From positions 62,001 through 126,000 of IMG/VR virus record IMGVR_UViG_3300025127_000009: a stretch of 64,000 nucleotides of DNA, one strand, 5' to 3'. The position numbers and the translations under genes are program-made. Of this stretch, positions 36,315 to 45,262 are shown piece by piece (positions within the stretch are counted from its first letter, which is position 1; the number at the start of each line of letters is the position of its first letter). A model generated the notes under the pieces. It worked only from the letters and a program-made list of their open reading frames with translations. It ran no database searches and had not been told where the DNA came from. This DNA comes from a virus.

Positions 36315-37447
36315 TGTTTGTTAATAACACCTAATAGCGAATCTGCTATGTATTTTACATCTTTTTCTGATAGCCACCAACCACAAGGTAAACTAATTTG
36401 ATGTGCGGCAAACTTGTTGGTGTTAACTAGATCATTTCCAGTCTCTTTAAAGCAATCATATGGATGATTGGGGACGTGAATAACGCCGGTATGAATATCT
36501 AAATTTGCCATATCGCTAATAACTCTGTCACGATTAATAGAAGAATCTAGAAGAACCGTATAAATCCAATAGGCTGGATCCATGTGATTATCAATTTTAA
36601 GCGGAGTAATATTTTTGTTTTTTAAAAAATAATTTTTATAAAGAGCCGCATTGTTTTTGTGAGTTCCTACTATAAAATCTTTTCGCTCTAAATTAGATAT
36701 TCCAATGGCTGCTGAAAGGTTGTTCATGTTTAATTTCCATCCAACCTCTTTTATGTTTGAATCCCATCTACGACCTTTCCAATTTCCATCTTCATCCTTA
36801 AGGCGATCTCTGTCAAAACCGTACCATTTTAGTCTGGCAGCATATTCATGATCATTGTCATTTAGACAAACAATCGCTCCCCCATCTCCGGTCGTAATGT
36901 GCTTTATAGCCTGAAAACTATAGCAAGTTATATCTGCCCAATGACTAACTTCTTTATTCTTGTAAGTGCTCCCGAAAGAGTGCGCAGCGTCTTGGATAAG
37001 TTTTATCCCATTTTCCCTACATATACTTTGCAACTTTTCTAATTTACAAGGGACACCAGCCCAGTTTACGCATATAACTGCTTTTGTTTTGTTGGTTATC
37101 TTTCGTATTACGTCTTCTGGGTCTATGTTTCCTGTTTCATATTCAATATCTGCCCATATTGTTTTTGCACCTAGCCACTCAGTTGAAACGTTTGTCGCAA
37201 CACAAGTCATTGATGGGGCAATTACTTCGTCTCCAAAGCCGACGCCTGCTATTTTCAAAGCCATCATGAGGGATCCGGTGCAAGAACTTGTCATAGTTAC
37301 ATTGTCTTGATCAAGAATCTCTTTTAGTAATCTTCTTATTTCTAATACTTCTCTACCTTCATTTAGAAATCCAGATTCTAAAACCTTTCTAATTCTTGAC
37401 ATTACATCTTCTATATCAACATGAACTTTAAACAAGGGGTATTTCAT
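36311..37447 (-). CDS. DegT/DnrJ/EryC1-family sugar aminotransferase (PseC-like)
   Basis: 378 aa. TSSCTGSLMMALKIAGVGFG, DEVIAPSMTCVATN, IQDAAHSFGSTY and the PLP lysine in SFQAIKHITTGDGGAI are family hallmarks. It would transaminate the 4-keto sugar produced by the adjoining dehydratase. Overlaps both neighbours by 4 bp. Confidence 0.9.
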   Translation of the reverse strand: MKYPLFKVHVDIEDVMSRIRKVLESGFLNEGREVLEIRRLLKEILDQDNVTMTSSCTGSLMMALKIAGVGFGDEVIAPSMTCVATNVSTEWLGAKTIWADIEYETGNIDPEDVIRKITNKTKAVICVNWAGVPCKLEKLQSICRENGIKLIQDAAHSFGSTYKNKEVSHWADITCYSFQAIKHITTGDGGAIVCLNDNDHEYAARLKWYGFDRDRLKDEDGNWKGRRWDSNIKEVGWKLNMNNLSAAIGISNLERKDFIVGTHKNNAALYKNYFLKNKNITPLKIDNHMDPAYWIYTVLLDSSINRDRVISDMANLDIHTGVIHVPNHPYDCFKETGNDLVNTNKFAAHQISLPCGWWLSEKDVKYIADSLLGVINKQ

Positions 37448-38454
37448 TTTCTTACCTCATCGATGTTTTTCCCCACAAAATCTGAAATCTCTTTGTTCAA
37501 GATTTCTAGGCTTTCTAAATAATCTTTCAATTCTTGTTTTGTGACCAAAGATTTAGAACTATCCATTGAATAATCTTTTTCTTCATTAAAGGGCATTGTA
37601 TATGAAGGTGAAACTGCAAGATATTTTTCTACTTTTCTAGTTCTCAGAGACTCTGAATCATTAATAAGGTCTTCGTGTATTTTTTCACCGGGCCTCATTC
37701 CAATTATCTCTATTGGTTTGCCAGAAATTTCAGAAAATATTTCTGCTAAATCTATCACTTTCATCGATTTCAACTCTGGAATCCAGGTTTCTCCTGTTTT
37801 ACCAAATTTCATAGAAGCATCTATCAAGTCAACACTCTCTTCTAAAGTCATAATATATCTTGTCATTCTTTTGTCTGTTACAGTTATTTTTTCTTTGTGT
37901 TCTGATTGATATTTGAACAAAGGTATAATACTACCTCTAGAATTTAATACATTTCCATATCTGACTGCGACAAAATTAATATTTAAGCCTAAATCACTAA
38001 CAGATGTCACTATTCTTTCCGCAATTGACTTACACATACCATAAACATTTATTGGGGAGCATGCCTTGTCTGTACTGACCATTAAAACCGTTTCTAAGTT
38101 ATTTAACTTCTCATGATTGTCTTTTACAACATCAACAACGTTTTCAATTCCAAGAATATTTGTTTTTATGCTCTCAAGAGGCGATTTTTCACATACATCA
38201 ACATGTTTGAGGGCAGATGCAAGTATTATGTGGGTTGGTTTGAAATTTAAAATTGCATCTTTGCATCTTTGTTGGTCTCTTATATCTCCAACAATAAATG
38301 AAAGATTTTCATGACCCATTTCATTCCTGATTGTCCAATGTTTGGATTCATCTCTAGAAAAAACACAAACCTTGTTACTCAAGATGTACCTTTTGATAAG
38401 CGTCTTACCAAGAGATCCAGTTCCTCCAAAAATTAGTATTTTTTTGTTTTTCAT
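37444..38454 (-). CDS. UDP-GlcNAc 4,6-dehydratase-like SDR (PseB/FlaA1 family)
   Basis: 336 aa. GGTGSLGKTLIKRYI (NAD site), HIILASALKHVDVCEKSPLE, VSTDKACSPINVYGMCK (catalytic D-K and YxxxK) and AVRYGNVLNSRGSIIP match inverting 4,6-dehydratases that start pseudaminic acid synthesis. ATG 38452-38454 with AGGAAT upstream; an in-frame TTG just before is rejected. First gene of its operon, behind a TATAATTT box. Confidence 0.9.
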   Translation of the reverse strand: MKNKKILIFGGTGSLGKTLIKRYILSNKVCVFSRDESKHWTIRNEMGHENLSFIVGDIRDQQRCKDAILNFKPTHIILASALKHVDVCEKSPLESIKTNILGIENVVDVVKDNHEKLNNLETVLMVSTDKACSPINVYGMCKSIAERIVTSVSDLGLNINFVAVRYGNVLNSRGSIIPLFKYQSEHKEKITVTDKRMTRYIMTLEESVDLIDASMKFGKTGETWIPELKSMKVIDLAEIFSEISGKPIEIIGMRPGEKIHEDLINDSESLRTRKVEKYLAVSPSYTMPFNEEKDYSMDSSKSLVTKQELKDYLESLEILNKEISDFVGKNIDEVRK

Positions 38455-38478
38455 CAAATATTCCTAAAATAATCAATG

Positions 38479-38486
38479 AAATTATA
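38479..38486 (-). promoter_or_regulatory. Candidate late promoter box TATAATTT
   Basis: Minus-strand ATGATATAATTTCATTG, 25 bp before the dehydratase ATG. Flanks share ATTTCAT with the box before clpP. Confidence 0.4.
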
Positions 38487-38509
38487 TCATAGGTATAAAA
38501 TAATTTTAA

Positions 38510-39406
38510 TTATAAGAGTTCAGTGTCTGGAGTTTCCCTGTATTTCTTTCTTGTTGACTTCATATACTCATAAACTCTTTTTCTTATTCTTTTTTGGTTT
38601 TGTTCTGAGTGATTTTCTATGTTAAATCTGTCATCCCTGTCTGATTCGTAATATTTCGTAATGAATTCTTCTACAAATTGCGCAGGAGTAAGTTCCTCCA
38701 TCCAATACGAATCCCCAGCCTTGGCTTCTCTCTCAAATTGACGAAAAGCCTCAATTAATCTGGCTTGTATCTCCTCTGTGGAGTCAACATATTCTTGAGA
38801 AGTTACATCAAATTGCTTTTTACCGCCCTTTGCCCTATACTGTTTAAAATTTGACCTAACAGAGTTAAGAAAGTGTGTTAGTTCATGATCTAGTACTTTA
38901 ACTAACTGCGATTTGTAAAAATTAAAGACTTCCGTGCCTTTATAAAAATTCTCATCTATTTTTCCTCTGTGGTAGAGATACATAACACCTTTAGAATCCA
39001 TTCCACCGCCAACATCGACTTGGCCGAATGGGTCTACTTGAAATAACAAGATTTTAAAGTTCTTCAAGGCGTTGCGAAAACTCACCATAGAATCAAAGAC
39101 TTCAAGAGAAAGGGGAACTTCCTCGCTGTATTTTAGCCACAGACTTTTAATTACTTCTTCTTTAAGTTCAAAAGCAACGGCCCAAGTTACAGTAAAATCA
39201 CCAATACCCTCTTTTCTGTTCTGCATTGATTCGTATTTGTCAAAAGGTGGCAAAAACCATCGGTCAGAAGCGGGCTGCGCAATTGAATATTTAAAATTTT
39301 CTATTTTTAAAACTCTTCTTACAAAAAAGGCTAAAATATCTTGATAAACATCATCTGTCTTTCTTTCGTTTAGATACTTTCTCCAATTTTCCATCAAAAT
39401 CTTCAC
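38510..39406 (-). CDS. Tagged zinc metallopeptidase-like protein (probable head cargo)
   Basis: 298 aa from GTG 39404-39406 (AGAGG 7 nt before). N-terminus MKILMENWRKYLNE carries the shared tag of this region and ends in L-N-E, like T4 prohead protease sites. The main domain has VLDHELTHFLNSVRS (HExxH) near residue 180 and later EEIQARLIEAFRQFE. Tail lysine-rich. By analogy to T4 internal proteins it may be packed in the head, trimmed, and injected. The analogy is inference. Confidence 0.7.
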   Translation of the reverse strand: MKILMENWRKYLNERKTDDVYQDILAFFVRRVLKIENFKYSIAQPASDRWFLPPFDKYESMQNRKEGIGDFTVTWAVAFELKEEVIKSLWLKYSEEVPLSLEVFDSMVSFRNALKNFKILLFQVDPFGQVDVGGGMDSKGVMYLYHRGKIDENFYKGTEVFNFYKSQLVKVLDHELTHFLNSVRSNFKQYRAKGGKKQFDVTSQEYVDSTEEIQARLIEAFRQFEREAKAGDSYWMEELTPAQFVEEFITKYYESDRDDRFNIENHSEQNQKRIRKRVYEYMKSTRKKYRETPDTELL

Positions 39407-39735
39407 TTATACACCTCTGCCAGACCTTCTTTTATAAGTAGTTGATTGATATTGACATTATCTACTAATATTTCGCCCAAACAGCGACCAAATTTGCCAA
39501 CACCTTTAGATTTTAAGATAAATTTTCCGTCAGAGGCCTCTAAAACGGCTTCTAAGCGACGTTTTGATGCTAGTCCAGCCTTCTTCTCGTCTGAATCTTT
39601 TGAGCGCGTCTCAGGGGCGTTAATTCCGAATAATCTAACACGTTTTTTGAGAGAAATACCAAAACCTAAGTCAATTTTGACGTCAATCGTGTCTCCGTCA
39701 ATAATTTTTATTAATTTGGCACGATACTCATACAT
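39403..39735 (-). CDS. Staphylococcal-nuclease-like (thermonuclease) protein
   Basis: 110 aa. LIKIIDGDTIDVKIDLGFGI, RVRLFGINAPETRS and GRCLGEILVDNVNINQLLI are SNase motifs, with catalytic Asp, Arg and Glu positions visible. No signal peptide. Unlike its neighbours it has no N-terminal tag. Degrades DNA/RNA in known homologues. Overlaps both adjacent genes. Confidence 0.87.
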   Translation of the reverse strand: MYEYRAKLIKIIDGDTIDVKIDLGFGISLKKRVRLFGINAPETRSKDSDEKKAGLASKRRLEAVLEASDGKFILKSKGVGKFGRCLGEILVDNVNINQLLIKEGLAEVYK

Positions 39736-40510
39736 TTTCCGTGATTTTTACGGTTAAATGTGATGATGACATCATTTTATCGTAGGATAAGACCTTAAGG
39801 GTTGTAACAATTTCTAGAATTCCATTGTTTCGAAGTATTTTGAATGCTAAATTCTCTGGAGAGTAGATTCCTTCTCTCTCTAGGCCACTTACCCTCATGT
39901 TTTTGGTTTTTTTCTTGAATTTTTCACACAAACTGTAGACTAATTTGTATTCCTTCTCCGCAAAGAGGTCTTGAATCTTTTCTACTTCGTCATTCAGGGC
40001 ACTTGCCTTCTTCTCTGCAGTGAGAAGATCCAATTCAACGTCATCTCTCGATGGTTCTTCAAGCCATTCACCTGTCTTGATAGAGTAGAGGCCCAAAGAT
40101 TTGTGTTCTTCGTTGATATCTTGAAAATAAATTTCAACTTCGTGACCATTTATTATAATTGTGTGGTTTTTGTTCCACAAAGTCTTCTGAGAGTTAAGAT
40201 ATTTACCCACAAGTTCATCATTTTGATCAACATCGGCAAAATCTAGCATAATATGAAGGTCTATGTCAGACAAATTGTGCCAATTATATGACGCAATTGA
40301 TCCGGTGATCGTTATATCTTTAATTTTGCCTTCTAGGTTTAGTTCTGCAATGATATCTTCGGCAATTTTCATTAATTTTCGTCTGACGTTAACGTCTAGA
40401 CGGTCTCTAAACCAAAACTTTGGATGAAGAGTGTCTTTAACTTTCATATCGGAAGTGTCAAACTCTTCTTCTTTAAGAAAATTTTTCCAATTTTTAGCCA
40501 AACTGCTCAT
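39728..40510 (-). CDS. Tagged nucleotidyltransferase (pol-beta fold), probable head cargo
   Basis: 260 aa. N-terminus MSSLAKNWKNFLKEEE shows the shared tag with L-K-E. The enzyme core has ITITGSIASYNWHNLSDIDL with DxD (GS-x10-DxD) and EVEIYFQDI for the third carboxylate. This group adds nucleotides to RNA, protein or small molecules. The substrate is unknown. Similar proteins are frequent in marine T4-like phages. Confidence 0.75.
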   Translation of the reverse strand: MSSLAKNWKNFLKEEEFDTSDMKVKDTLHPKFWFRDRLDVNVRRKLMKIAEDIIAELNLEGKIKDITITGSIASYNWHNLSDIDLHIMLDFADVDQNDELVGKYLNSQKTLWNKNHTIIINGHEVEIYFQDINEEHKSLGLYSIKTGEWLEEPSRDDVELDLLTAEKKASALNDEVEKIQDLFAEKEYKLVYSLCEKFKKKTKNMRVSGLEREGIYSPENLAFKILRNNGILEIVTTLKVLSYDKMMSSSHLTVKITENV

Positions 40511-40919
40511 CTTTTACTACCTCAATCGCTATTTTTTCGAATTTTGAAGGATTTTGTATCTTCATAACGTCTACAAATGCGTGATCAGTGTGCTCATTGC
40601 TTAAAATTATGTTTCCTTTTTCATGAACTGATCTAAAATATGCAATATTTTCTTTTTTTGTATACAACGTTGCTCGAAATATTTCTAAACCAGTTTCTTC
40701 TTCAACTTCTCTCTTCAATCCATCAAGCATGCTTTCACCTTCCTTAATATGACCACCAGGTAAATCCATTTCACCGGCATATTTTTCCATATAATTTGAT
40801 CTTTTCAAGAAAAGAACATGATTGTGCTTGTTTAAAAGAACTAATTTAACAACTTGCGACGTATCTGGAGATTCATTTTCTAACAAGTACTGTCTCCACT
40901 CTTTAAAAATCGATTTCAT
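40494..40919 (-). CDS. Tagged Nudix hydrolase, probable head cargo
   Basis: 141 aa. Tag MKSIFKEWRQYLLENE at the N-terminus (L-L-E). Nudix box GGHIKEGESMLDGLKREVEE followed by ETGLEI fits GX5EX7REUXEEXGU. Substrate could be a modified nucleotide, NAD or capped RNA. Overlaps the nucleotidyltransferase by 17 bp. Confidence 0.85.
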   Translation of the reverse strand: MKSIFKEWRQYLLENESPDTSQVVKLVLLNKHNHVLFLKRSNYMEKYAGEMDLPGGHIKEGESMLDGLKREVEEETGLEIFRATLYTKKENIAYFRSVHEKGNIILSNEHTDHAFVDVMKIQNPSKFEKIAIEVVKDEQFG

Positions 40920-40933
40920 AAGACAAAAGCCTC

Positions 40934-41125
40934 CTAGATGTCTATAATTATAACTCTAGAAGAAACTTCTGAATCTTCTTCGTCAACGTCATGCGACATT
41001 TCAGGCACTTCTAAATCAATGTGTAGTGGAATCTGGCAGGGTGATTCTTCCTCTTCCGGAAGATCCCACAAATACCAGTCATCAAAATTTAGAAAATGTC
41101 CCATACATTTAATTAGGGACTCCAT
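40934..41125 (-). CDS. Small acidic protein, 63 aa
   Basis: Starts MESLIKCMGHFLNFDDWYLW and continues acidic to SSRVIIIDI. GGAGAATATAAA precedes ATG. Not recognised. Confidence 0.5.
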   Translation of the reverse strand: MESLIKCMGHFLNFDDWYLWDLPEEEESPCQIPLHIDLEVPEMSHDVDEEDSEVSSRVIIIDI

Positions 41126-41436
41126 TTTATATTCTCCTCTATGTTGTCACTAATTCTATTTCCATTTATCCACAAGGAACATACCGGCCCTTCTATTGGG
41201 TTAATAGTTCTTAGTAAATAAACAGCCTCTTCCACCTTATTTAACTGAATTATTCTTATTTTATCAAAAGCACCTTCTGCTTCATCAAAGAAAAAACCGT
41301 ATTTTTTTAAATATTCAGTGTAATTTACTGGGTTGTGTATGACAACGACAACATCTTCGTGATGAAGAAGAGAAATATAATTGCCTATTAGTTCATCTAG
41401 ATCAACATGATAGCATATGTGATCTATTCTTCTCAT
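41113..41436 (-). CDS. Unknown protein, 107 aa
   Basis: Alternating hydrophobic strands (DVVVVIHNPVNY, FDKIRIIQLNKVEEAVYLLR) suggest a small alpha/beta fold. Overlaps the neighbours by 4-13 bp. No family recognised. Confidence 0.55.
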   Translation of the reverse strand: MRRIDHICYHVDLDELIGNYISLLHHEDVVVVIHNPVNYTEYLKKYGFFFDEAEGAFDKIRIIQLNKVEEAVYLLRTINPIEGPVCSLWINGNRISDNIEENIKWSP

Positions 41437-41930
41437 TTGGAGTGTTTATCAGCAACTGTTTGGCTAGCCCATGCGTTTGGTTTAAGTTTGCATTCTAGTC
41501 CATATCCTGATACGTATCCTTTAAGCATCTCCGAATGCTTTGATGTACCATTGTTTGACGCAAATGGTGAGACGTCTAAGTGAAGTTCTATGTTTGATGG
41601 TTCAATATCGTGATTTGTCATTAGTAATTCAGCAACACGGACAGATCTTCTTGTTTCCTCCGTAATTCTTGTTACTAAATTTTTATAACTTGAGGGACTT
41701 AGATTTTCTTTAAAGAAAAAATATCTACCTCTTGTGCCATTTCCGTGAAGACATATTGTAGTGGCAAAACAAACTTTGCCTTTTGAGGGAAAAGAATCAG
41801 ATCCAATATAGATTGTTGCACCTTTTTCTAATCTTTCATCAATAATGTTAAGAATTTCTTTAAAGGTAGTCTTTTTTCTAGAGCCAGTATACCATATAGT
41901 GCTTAAGTATTCTGCGTTATCCTCTAACAT
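41433..41930 (-). CDS. RNase H-like protein of the DUF458/YkuK group
   Basis: 165 aa. TIYIGSDSFPSKGKVCFATT, IELHLDVSP and LECKLKPNAWASQTVADKHS reproduce the strand/acid pattern of YkuK-like proteins, predicted RNase H-fold nucleases. Role in phage unknown. Confidence 0.72.
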   Translation of the reverse strand: MLEDNAEYLSTIWYTGSRKKTTFKEILNIIDERLEKGATIYIGSDSFPSKGKVCFATTICLHGNGTRGRYFFFKENLSPSSYKNLVTRITEETRRSVRVAELLMTNHDIEPSNIELHLDVSPFASNNGTSKHSEMLKGYVSGYGLECKLKPNAWASQTVADKHSK

Positions 41931-42120
41931 AAAAATTGCCTCTCTTCTTAAGTACTACGTTAGTTTTAATATAATTATCTTTATTTTTAATTTCTACATC
42001 GTAGTGACCATCTAAGAGGCCTCTTCTTTCTTCTTCTTTCATCATATGTCTCATAGTGAGGTATATGCTTAACAAAGTGATGATAGAACCCATCATCATT
42101 CCAATTCCTAGAAGTTCCAT
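41917..42120 (-). CDS. Small single-pass membrane protein, 67 aa
   Basis: MELLGIGMMMGSIITLLSIY is one membrane helix, followed by a basic/acidic tail. ATG 42118-42120 is used because AGGAG lies 5 nt before it. Late TATAATTA box upstream. Confidence 0.55.
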   Translation of the reverse strand: MELLGIGMMMGSIITLLSIYLTMRHMMKEEERRGLLDGHYDVEIKNKDNYIKTNVVLKKRGNFYVRG

Positions 42121-42142
42121 GTACACTCCTTTGTGATGGATC

Positions 42143-42150
42143 TAATTATA
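42143..42150 (-). promoter_or_regulatory. Candidate late promoter box TATAATTA
   Basis: Minus-strand GCTATAATTAG about 23 bp before the ATG at 42120, following an A/T-rich run. Confidence 0.4.
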
Positions 42151-42176
42151 GCATATATCTTTTAGAAAAAAAAGAC

Positions 42177-42983
42177 TTATTTTTCAAAAATTTCAAGGAG
42201 AGCCATTTTTACATGTTTTCTAATTGTGTCCAAGTCCCTTTCTGGCAAATCAGACGTGTTGTCGTTATAGTAAAGTGCATTATCAATATCTGTCATGATA
42301 CTTTCAATTTTATCTTCCGTTGTATCTGCCTGGAATGTTTCAAATAAGTTTTTTAAGAACTCAACGCCTTTCTTCGCTGCGCCTTTCATTTGCCTACCAG
42401 CATCCTCTGCGTCATCTAGAAAAGCATCAACATTTTTCATATATTCAGAATCGGCATAGATATCTTCTTCTTCCTCTTCTTCAGGTTCTTTTTGACCAGG
42501 AGATTCGCCTGTTAACAAAAATTTAATTAATTCTTCTTTTGTAACCTCTTGGCCCATTGGAAAGTCTTCTGATGTGGCACCAAGCATTCTTAGCGACATA
42601 TCTCTGCTTGATCGATCTAGACCTGTAATTCTTTCTGACTCTAGGTGTTCGTTTAGCGCACGAAGTTCCATGTCTAAGAATCTATCGCTTTGAGCCAACT
42701 TTTTCTTTTGTGCGTCGGTCATTTTACCTTTGACAACCATTTGTTCTATTTTGGCTTTAGGTGCGGCTTCCGCACCGCCAGTTGGAGCCATAGGAGCCAG
42801 TACAGCAAAGGCTAATGCCATCGCTTTAAGTGCATTGCTTGATTTTGATGATATTTTTTGCAAGATCCCTTCCTTTACTAATTGTTCGTAGATTATATCT
42901 TGATATAACTGCAAGTTCTCTTCTGTTATCATATCATCATCAATAAATGATTTCCAGTTTTCCATTATAATTTTGTGTTTCAT
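42177..42983 (-). CDS. Tagged acidic protein, probable head cargo or core
   Basis: 268 aa from ATG 42981-42983 with AAGGACATT upstream. N-terminus MKHKIIMENWKSFIDDDMIT holds the tag. A short hydrophobic run (ALKAMALAFAVLAPMAPTGG) around 50 ends in an AEAAPKA signal-like site, then a helical acidic region with EEEEEEDIYADSEY. It could be a prohead core protein or an injected protein with a cryptic signal. Confidence 0.6.
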   Translation of the reverse strand: MKHKIIMENWKSFIDDDMITEENLQLYQDIIYEQLVKEGILQKISSKSSNALKAMALAFAVLAPMAPTGGAEAAPKAKIEQMVVKGKMTDAQKKKLAQSDRFLDMELRALNEHLESERITGLDRSSRDMSLRMLGATSEDFPMGQEVTKEELIKFLLTGESPGQKEPEEEEEEDIYADSEYMKNVDAFLDDAEDAGRQMKGAAKKGVEFLKNLFETFQADTTEDKIESIMTDIDNALYYNDNTSDLPERDLDTIRKHVKMALLEIFEK

Positions 42984-42993
42984 GTTAATGTCC

Positions 42994-43509
42994 TTACCAT
43001 TTTCTACAGGACCAGTATCTTGCTTTTGTTTTTGGTCCTGGATTGTCACAATTGTGTCTAGCCCTAAATGATTTTCTACGCTTTGGGTTGGACTTCTTAA
43101 TTCTCATGTTTGGATCACCAAAGTTAACCTTTTTTATATTTTTAGTTTTAGGGTCTTTTACAAATACTTTAAACTTTTTTACGTCACCTCTCATTGGCTT
43201 GTTAAGTTTAACTTTGCGGCCACGATATTCTGCTTCTACAACAACATCGTCCCAAAATTCTAGGTCTTCCTCTACAACAGAACCATCTTCATATAGTGCA
43301 TCTGAGATATAAAAATAACTTTCATCTAAGTCATCAATATCATAATTATCGTAATCTTCGTCCTCGAATTCATCATCATCATCTTCTTCGTAATCAAATT
43401 CACGGTCATCTTCATAATATCCTGGAGGTGCCTTAGCAGATCTAGGATCACTCATCTTAAGCCCTTCAGTGAATTTTCTCCAGTTTTCTAGTATAAGTTT
43501 GATACTCAT
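42994..43509 (-). CDS. Tagged protein with acidic middle and Arg/Cys-rich tail
   Basis: 171 aa. Tag MSIKLILENWRKFTEGLK, then a D/E/Y run (FDYEEDDDDEFEDEDYDNYD), a folded part with VKLNKPMRGDVKKFKVFVKD, and a C-terminal KRRKSFRARHNCDNPGPKTK with ARYWSCRKW. The tail type recurs in marine phage virion proteins and may bind DNA or zinc. Confidence 0.65.
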   Translation of the reverse strand: MSIKLILENWRKFTEGLKMSDPRSAKAPPGYYEDDREFDYEEDDDDEFEDEDYDNYDIDDLDESYFYISDALYEDGSVVEEDLEFWDDVVVEAEYRGRKVKLNKPMRGDVKKFKVFVKDPKTKNIKKVNFGDPNMRIKKSNPKRRKSFRARHNCDNPGPKTKARYWSCRKW

Positions 43510-43865
43510 TTTTTCTTCCTCTTGGATTTACTTTGTTTAACGTTTTTAGCCTTACCCCTACGATTTGGGTTTGGATCTTCCTTTCTTTTCTTTTTGGCCC
43601 TCTTATCTCTTTCTTTTTTGCTTAATCGTGCGCGATCATCTGGATCTCTGCAATAAGGTTTTGTTTTCTGGCCAGGTTGTTTAGCACAAGGTTTACCGTC
43701 GTATTTACCGCCTGCCTGGACCCATCCACCACCTTTAAACCAGTCTCTGAGGGAATATCCCTTACTTTTAGCGCCTTTGCCGTCTCTTCTGCCGCCCTTG
43801 CGCTTCTTTTCAAGATATAATTTAATTTCTTCCTTGATGATCTCTTCTATCTCTAAATCAATCAT
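43506..43865 (-). CDS. Very basic small protein (probable DNA-binding head protein)
   Basis: 119 aa. MIDLEIEEIIKEEIKLYLEK start, then GYSLRDWFKGGGWVQAGGKY, CAKQPGQKTKPYCRDPDD and a lysine/arginine tail. N-terminal helix resembles the tag but lacks Trp. Strong positive charge suggests binding packaged DNA. Confidence 0.62.
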   Translation of the reverse strand: MIDLEIEEIIKEEIKLYLEKKRKGGRRDGKGAKSKGYSLRDWFKGGGWVQAGGKYDGKPCAKQPGQKTKPYCRDPDDRARLSKKERDKRAKKKRKEDPNPNRRGKAKNVKQSKSKRKKK

Positions 43866-44719
43866 TTCTTTTTCCTCATACGCTGGGTTTTCTTTTTCGA
43901 AGCCTCTTTTCTTTTTTTAGCATAATCATATGCTCTTTTTAATCTTGCTTTTACCTTTGGATCCTTGGCTCTTTTATATGCTGCACGAACACGTTGATGT
44001 ACAAGATTAATTATTTGTGATTGTCTTTTATGGGACTTACTCTTAAAACTAGCCTTAGAAAAGGTATCTCTGATATCAGAAACAGAACTAAATTTAACAC
44101 TTACAGTATCTTTTGGATTTTCATCTGTATAAAGTCTTCTGCTAGAACCTTTTGGCTTTTTACCTGTCCCTTTTTTAGGATCTTTGCCTTCTTCTGCTTT
44201 TACACAATTTCTATATGTGCGACCAAACATTTTTTTTGTTTTTCTGGTTGGGTGCGTTTTATAACCCTTTTGGCAACGTTCCGCTACTTTTTTAGCGGTA
44301 GCAGTAGAAATAGCGTATCGCTTCTCATCTGGCATATCAGGGTTATCTCTTTTCAATGCCGCAGCAATTTCTTTTTTCTTTTTATATTCAGGTTTGCTTA
44401 GTTTTCTTTCTTTGAAATTTTTTTTTTCGTTTCCGGGGGTGGCATCTTCATTTGTTTTTTTGGATTTGTTTCCCCAATTTTTCGCGCCAACTTTTCTGCA
44501 CTTTACGAGTGCACCGGAGGCATATGCGCTAGGCCACACAGCATAACGCGATTTTACCTTGTGATAGCAAGCATCACGCTTGCCTGTCTTTTTCTTCTTC
44601 TTTTTCTTTTTGCGCTTCTTTTCTTGGAGAAATTCTTCGATTTCTTCGGTGATGATTTCGTCAAGATCCCCGGCGAAGCCGTCCAAAATTTTGCGCCAAT
44701 TTTTTGTTGTAGTGTCCAT
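43862..44719 (-). CDS. Tagged, highly basic head-type protein, 285 aa
   Basis: MDTTTKNWRKILDGFAGDLD tag, then IITEEIEEFLQEKK with possible cleavage motifs, a poly-lysine run and the block ACYHKVKSRYAVWPSAYASG ALVKCRK known from many phage virion proteins. Further basic repeats, ending KKKTQRMRKKK. Calculated charge is clearly strongly positive. Probably enters the head with DNA. Confidence 0.68.
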   Translation of the reverse strand: MDTTTKNWRKILDGFAGDLDEIITEEIEEFLQEKKRKKKKKKKKTGKRDACYHKVKSRYAVWPSAYASGALVKCRKVGAKNWGNKSKKTNEDATPGNEKKNFKERKLSKPEYKKKKEIAAALKRDNPDMPDEKRYAISTATAKKVAERCQKGYKTHPTRKTKKMFGRTYRNCVKAEEGKDPKKGTGKKPKGSSRRLYTDENPKDTVSVKFSSVSDIRDTFSKASFKSKSHKRQSQIINLVHQRVRAAYKRAKDPKVKARLKRAYDYAKKRKEASKKKTQRMRKKK

Positions 44720-44760
44720 ACTCTATAAATAGTATGTTTTGCGAGAAAAAGAAATAACAA

Positions 44761-45189
44761 CTACAGGTCTAAAAAGTAAAAGGCTATTTCTTTGACGCCT
44801 ACATACCAGCCATCATCTCCGTTAGGATAAGATATAAGCATTGTAGGATAGGTTTCTACCCCTACTAACCAGGCTAAATGAGAAGCCCACTTATCTTCGG
44901 CATTAACCCAGACAACTTTGTCATCTAAGCCTCTATGTTTGATAAATTTTTCTAATTGTTTGCAGGGACCACACCAGGGGGTAGTAAATATGACTCTAAC
45001 GGGATTCTCCTTATCGGAGAGCAACCGATCTAGTTCATGTTCACTAACGTATTTGCCTCCAGCCCGATGAACTACCTCACCATCGTAGGCTACAGAGATT
45101 TCGGCTTTTCTTTTTTGTACAGGCCCACCACAGGCCACAACTAACGATAACATAAAGAATCCAATTAAAGCGTATAGAACGTACCTCAT
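44761..45189 (-). CDS. Thioredoxin-fold lipoprotein
   Basis: 142 aa. Lipoprotein signal MRYVLYALIGFFMLSLVVAC with Cys20 as lipidation site, then RVIFTTPWCGPCKQLEKFIK with the WCGPC active site and cis-Pro region ETYPTMLISYP. Predicted to sit in the periplasm or outer membrane and reduce or form disulfides there. Strong SD GGAGGTAG. An unusual phage cargo. Confidence 0.85.
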   Translation of the reverse strand: MRYVLYALIGFFMLSLVVACGGPVQKRKAEISVAYDGEVVHRAGGKYVSEHELDRLLSDKENPVRVIFTTPWCGPCKQLEKFIKHRGLDDKVVWVNAEDKWASHLAWLVGVETYPTMLISYPNGDDGWYVGVKEIAFYFLDL

Positions 45190-45262
45190 AATAACTACCT
45201 CCTAGAGGTAACTATCGGGCAAAGGTAGGATAATGTAGGATATTATTAAACGCGGATATTTT

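Noticed and set aside
44725-44740. CTATAAATAG as a late promoter
   Set aside because: The TATAAATA reading points along the plus strand, where no gene follows.
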